Origin: Bacillota bacterium
GTDB lineage: Bacteria; Bacillota; Clostridia; Acetivibrionales; DTU013
Length of the DNA stretch: 64,000 nt
Reading direction: 5' to 3'
Assembly (NCBI GenBank): GCA_023411575.1
Contig: JAEYOP010000016.1
Span: 124,001-188,000 of the forward strand
Shown: in pieces, positions 61,162 through 64,000 of the stretch
How positions within the stretch are numbered: position 1 is the stretch's first letter
Layout of the letters: the number at the start of each line of letters is the position of its first letter
Made by a program: the position numbers and the translations under genes
The notes under the pieces: model-generated
The model's database searches: none
Seen by the model: only the letters and a program-made list of their open reading frames with translations
Told to the model about the DNA's origin: nothing

Positions 61162-62328
61162 TTATACATGCTTCATTGAAATAACAATGCCTTCCCCTGG
61201 CATGATCCAGCCTGACGACTTAATTATTATGGAATGGGATGATTTATGGATTTTGGCCGCTTCCCCATAATCATCTTTTAAAAAGCTAAAAACGAAACCA
61301 TCTAAAGTATAATCATTATTCGGTAAATTATACACGGTAGTTAGGTTGTGGCATGGAGCACTTAGTCTATTATTGTAATAAATATCCGAAATAGGAACTG
61401 TCGTCTCAACATCAAACTCAACTACACAGGAATCACAAGCTTCGAATTCATAATCAAAGTCCAAAATCAACGTATATAAATCATTGTTAGTAATTTCATT
61501 AGTATTTTCTTTTTCCTTCTCGTTTTCTTGAGCTTTTATTTTTTCAATTACCTCCCGAAGTTTATCATTAACTTCTTTCGTATAATCGATTGGTTTATTG
61601 GCTTGATTACTGTTTTGATCCATGGAATGGTCTTTTTTAAAAATAACGGACTTGATTTTATAAATATCTTCAATTTTTATCTTATCAATCTTATTAAATT
61701 CACCGCCAAACGGGATTAATATCTTGTTAATGCAGTTCCCATCTTTATCCTTTTCTATGCCGTTTACCACTTTTATTCTCTTATGTATCTTTTTATTTAT
61801 GACGTGCTTCTCGCTATCTATATCGCAATCGACTATTATCAATAATTCTTTATAATAATATGATTTAAGCAGCTTCGTGAGGGCTTGATGGACAAGATGA
61901 TAAAAGTTGTCCGTTCCTATATCTTTCCCGTTAAAATAGAGCTTGGATTCAATTTTATCTCTTAACGTCTTCATCTTTGTTTCATCCATATGCTCAAGAA
62001 AGCCATCCTTGATCATTACATCCGTTAAGCGTTCAATAAAGTATTCGGTAAATTCCCCCAGTTCTAAAAATAATGTGCCAAACCCCAGGGTAGTAAATAC
62101 TACTCCTATGCTTTCCAGCAATGACTTCCAGCCAGGATTGATATTATCCCAATGAAATAAATCTCCTTTGATAAAAATTTCCCTGCTGATTCCCTCTATG
62201 GATAATAATAATATGCCAAACAAAATGAAGATAATGGCATATACTTTTATCTTTTTACCCCGTTTAAAAATTCTTCTAAAGAATTGATATATACTCATAT
62301 TTGGTAATGTCTCCGGCATAAAGTACAC
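61162..62328 (-). CDS. Two-transmembrane protein with large cytoplasmic domain, unknown function
   Basis: A 388-residue protein (GTG start at 62328; ATG at 62319 or 62298 possible). No family recognised. Two membrane helices (about residues 29-46 and 72-92) are followed by a helical stretch with ELGEFTEYFIERLTDVMIKD and DETKMKTLRDKIESKLYF. A Lys/Glu/Asn-rich coil near 255-290 and a beta-rich C-terminal domain follow. The gene is clearly AT-richer than its neighbours and rich in Lys, Ile and Asn, a sign of transfer. AAGGAT lies 8 bases before the GTG, inside the arm of the hairpin at 62332-62369. The helix pair plus beta-rich domain recalls membrane effectors of defence systems, but no partner gene is next to it. 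Confidence 0.75.
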   Translation of the reverse strand: MYFMPETLPNMSIYQFFRRIFKRGKKIKVYAIIFILFGILLLSIEGISREIFIKGDLFHWDNINPGWKSLLESIGVVFTTLGFGTLFLELGEFTEYFIERLTDVMIKDGFLEHMDETKMKTLRDKIESKLYFNGKDIGTDNFYHLVHQALTKLLKSYYYKELLIIVDCDIDSEKHVINKKIHKRIKVVNGIEKDKDGNCINKILIPFGGEFNKIDKIKIEDIYKIKSVIFKKDHSMDQNSNQANKPIDYTKEVNDKLREVIEKIKAQENEKEKENTNEITNNDLYTLILDFDYEFEACDSCVVEFDVETTVPISDIYYNNRLSAPCHNLTTVYNLPNNDYTLDGFVFSFLKDDYGEAAKIHKSSHSIIIKSSGWIMPGEGIVISMKHV

Positions 62329-62331
62329 AAT

Positions 62332-62369
62332 AAAACATCCTTGTTTATTTGTATTAGCAAGGATGTTTT
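62332..62369 (-). terminator. Terminator of the esterase operon, overlapping the next gene's ribosome site
   Basis: 12-bp perfect arms (AAAACATCCTTG / CAAGGATGTTTT) with a 14-base loop, followed on the minus strand by a short T run. The AAGGAT in the 3' arm is the only ribosome site for the two-TM gene. Confidence 0.7.
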
Positions 62370-62421
62370 AATATTACATAAAGAAACATTACTGTGACAT
62401 TATGCTCCGGACAGGGCAAGA

Positions 62422-63285
62422 CTAAAATCCGAGCGTTTCAAGCCATTTGACAAGCAGCCCCGCCCATTGTGCGACATGCGTATCGGGAGGCATATCCGTA
62501 TTGCTCCCGTCTGCCAGACCTGCCCCATGCGGACCATAGGGAAAAATATGCATTTCGTATGGTATGCGGTGATCGGAGAGCCTGCCTGCCATGTTGAGGA
62601 TATGAGAAGCAGGCACAATGTCATCATCGCCTGTCTGCCACATGAAAAACGGAGGCGAATCCGGCTGCAGATTCCGATCCGGCGAGAACCTTTCCAGCTC
62701 TTCCGCACCGTAACCTGTATCAAGCAGTACTTCCAGCCCGGGGACCGACGCCGGGGAAATCGATCCGTAACATTGTATTGCCGCATCCGGACGGGATGAT
62801 ATGCGCTCGACCGGATCGTCCGCCCGGGGGCTGCCCCGGTCATAAAGCGTCGCCGCCATTCCGGCGAGATGGCCTCCGGCGGAAAACCCCAGGATCGCTA
62901 TTTTATCCGGAAGTATGCCCCACTCCGCCGCCCTTGACCTGATCAGCCGTATGGAGCGGTTTGCATCCGCCAGGGAATCCCGGAGCAAATAAGGCTTGAC
63001 CCTGTAGTCCAATACCGCTGCAGCCATTCCATGAGCATGAATAAACCTCGCAACATGCCCTCCTTCATAGGAAGATTTGCATAAGTACGCGCCTCCCGCA
63101 CATATTATAACCACTCCCCGGGGAGTGGTTCCGGATACCGGCAGGAATGCAACCGAAGGCTGCCTCTGACCGGCTATGCCGGGATCGAAGCCCGGAGCTC
63201 CATCCTCCCACAACGCGGTCTGCTCCATTCTGTCCAGGTCGGCGTACCAATTTTCCATAACCCTCTTTATTTTTTCCTCTTCCAG
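62422..63285 (-). CDS. Alpha/beta hydrolase, acetylesterase-like (BD-FAE type)
   Basis: About 287 residues, cytoplasmic. Oxyanion region VVIICAGGAYLCKSS, nucleophile elbow ILGFSAGGHLAGM, acid in WQTGDDDIVPASH, and His in PYGPHGAGL. These match the esterase/lipase group that removes acetyl or feruloyl groups from plant glycans. I chose GTG 63285 with AGGTG 8 bases upstream; it lies 10 bases after the stop of the preceding esterase gene. A TTG at 63327 and an ATG at 63258 are alternatives. It forms a tandem pair with the similar gene at the right edge. Confidence 0.88.
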   Translation of the reverse strand: MEEEKIKRVMENWYADLDRMEQTALWEDGAPGFDPGIAGQRQPSVAFLPVSGTTPRGVVIICAGGAYLCKSSYEGGHVARFIHAHGMAAAVLDYRVKPYLLRDSLADANRSIRLIRSRAAEWGILPDKIAILGFSAGGHLAGMAATLYDRGSPRADDPVERISSRPDAAIQCYGSISPASVPGLEVLLDTGYGAEELERFSPDRNLQPDSPPFFMWQTGDDDIVPASHILNMAGRLSDHRIPYEMHIFPYGPHGAGLADGSNTDMPPDTHVAQWAGLLVKWLETLGF

Positions 63286-63295
63286 CACGAACGAA

Positions 63296-64000
63296 TCACC
63301 TGTCTCTCCACATGATAAACTTCTCAAAAAAGTCCATCTGTGCCGATATCTCTTCCGGCTGCAGCAATAAAGGGTCGGCGTGGTGGCCTGCCCCTTCGAC
63401 CAGGGACAGCGTCACATTTGCATTCCCCGACGCATTCCTCAGCTTTTCTGCGAACTCGATGCTCTGAGCGGCATCGACAATCCTGTCCCTTGAACCGTGG
63501 CAAAGGTAAAAAGGCGGCGCCTCCGGCGATACATAAGCAACCGGACTTGCCGCATAGGCCGCTTCCACCGCGCTTACCACGGATTTACCCAACAGAAAGT
63601 CCGCAGGCGGGTATGGAAATCCAGTCTTCAAGGCATTGCCCCCACCCGCTTCATCAACTGCGAATTTGTAAAGATCGGTGACGGCCGAAATGACCGCCGC
63701 GGCCTGAACACGGCTTGATGCGCCGCAATAGCCCGCGCATGTGCCGTCAAGTGCGGGAACGTTGTGTGTAAGAGCCGCCAGCGCAGCAAGATGACCGCCG
63801 GCCGATCCTCCCCATATACCGATATTGTCGCTCTGAAGGCAATATTTCCAGGCATTCGCCCTTATATACCGGATGGCTGTTTTGAGATCATAAATCTGGC
63901 ATGGAAATTTAGCTTCCGTACTTAACCGATAATTTACGGGAACCAGTGCGAATCCTCTGTCCAATGCCCCACACAGCGGCTGCAGTTGAATTCTTTCCGA
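63296..64000 (-). CDS. Alpha/beta hydrolase, acetylesterase-like (partial, 5' end off the window)
   Basis: The frame is open from the right edge at 64000 to the stop at 63296, so the N-terminus is missing. Visible: ALVPVNYRLS (strand before the elbow), nucleophile in GIWGGSAGGHLAALAALT, acid in YLCHGSRDRIVDAAQS, and His in VEGAGHHADPLLL. It is the same family as the downstream gene but not a recent copy. With that gene it suggests deacetylation of xylan or pectin fragments. A TTG within the frame (63964) is not the true start, because coding potential continues upstream of it. Confidence 0.9.
   Translation of the reverse strand, partial: SERIQLQPLCGALDRGFALVPVNYRLSTEAKFPCQIYDLKTAIRYIRANAWKYCLQSDNIGIWGGSAGGHLAALAALTHNVPALDGTCAGYCGASSRVQAAAVISAVTDLYKFAVDEAGGGNALKTGFPYPPADFLLGKSVVSAVEAAYAASPVAYVSPEAPPFYLCHGSRDRIVDAAQSIEFAEKLRNASGNANVTLSLVEGAGHHADPLLLQPEEISAQMDFFEKFIMWRDR

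Noticed and set aside
1..64000. tRNA or rRNA genes, prophage, or CRISPR arrays
   Set aside because: I saw no cloverleaf with a TTCGANTC arm, no rRNA motifs, no phage structural genes and no regularly spaced short repeats.

Overview
The window looks like a chromosomal segment of an anaerobic, polysaccharide-degrading member of the Clostridia (Firmicutes). The evidence is strong AGGAGG-type ribosome binding sites, TTGACA/TATAAT promoters with 17-nt spacers, S-layer-homology (SLH) anchored surface proteins, an agr-like cyclic peptide quorum-sensing operon, YesM/YesN-type two-component pairs, an LtaS-like synthase, and several ABC importers for plant-wall oligosaccharides. Most genes are moderately GC-rich. 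The agr kinase (14.5-15.9 kb) and the membrane protein at 61-62 kb are clearly AT-richer. I cannot name the genus from sequence alone.

Layout. 0-5.1 kb: a minus-strand operon of a YesM-type kinase, a YesN-type response regulator and two sugar ABC permeases, running off the left edge. 5.3-10 kb: a small cysteine-motif protein, a large multi-PAS hybrid kinase and a chemotaxis receptor. 10.2-13.6 kb: an SPFH-type lipoprotein, a secreted GH30-CBM6 glycosidase and a small membrane protein. 13.7-16.1 kb: a compact agr operon (agrD, agrC-like kinase, agrB and an unknown 81-residue protein) with no adjacent response regulator. 16.5-18.5 kb: lysA behind a TrmB-type regulator. 18.7-27.4 kb: an SLH protein with six near-identical repeats, ribosomal protein L25 (Ctc) behind a hairpin that buries its ribosome binding site, and a 1,688-residue SLH-anchored PL9-type pectin lyase. 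27.8-34.6 kb: acyl-CoA synthetase, a second chemotaxis receptor, an alpha/beta hydrolase, a PilZ protein and an iron-dependent alcohol dehydrogenase.

34.8-49.7 kb: a rhamnogalacturonan/pectin locus. It holds two ABC permeases, a solute-binding protein carrying an Ig-like domain, a YetA-type exo-rhamnogalacturonan lyase, an FG-GAP propeller protein, a membrane-bound AraC regulator, a second solute-binding lipoprotein and a divergent GH105 hydrolase. Two different MITE-like inverted-repeat elements lie in its intergenic gaps. The likely flow is surface cleavage by the PL9 protein, ABC import, then cytoplasmic trimming by YetA and GH105. 49.8-58.6 kb: a second catabolic operon (BadF-type sugar kinase, creatininase-family hydrolase, GH4 6-phospho-beta-glycosidase, solute-binding protein, two permeases, glycerate kinase) with an AraC regulator. 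58.6-64 kb: a decayed WG-repeat pseudogene, an LtaS-like synthase, an 8-codon mini-ORF, a two-TM orphan protein, and two tandem esterases (the last cut by the right edge).

Several items are easy to miss: the 43-residue agrD, the WG-repeat pseudogene, the two MITE-like elements, and two 8-codon mini-ORFs with consensus ribosome binding sites. The strongest candidates for undescribed biology are the agr operon with its 81-residue partner and no AgrA, and the GH4/kinase/creatininase/glycerate-kinase operon.
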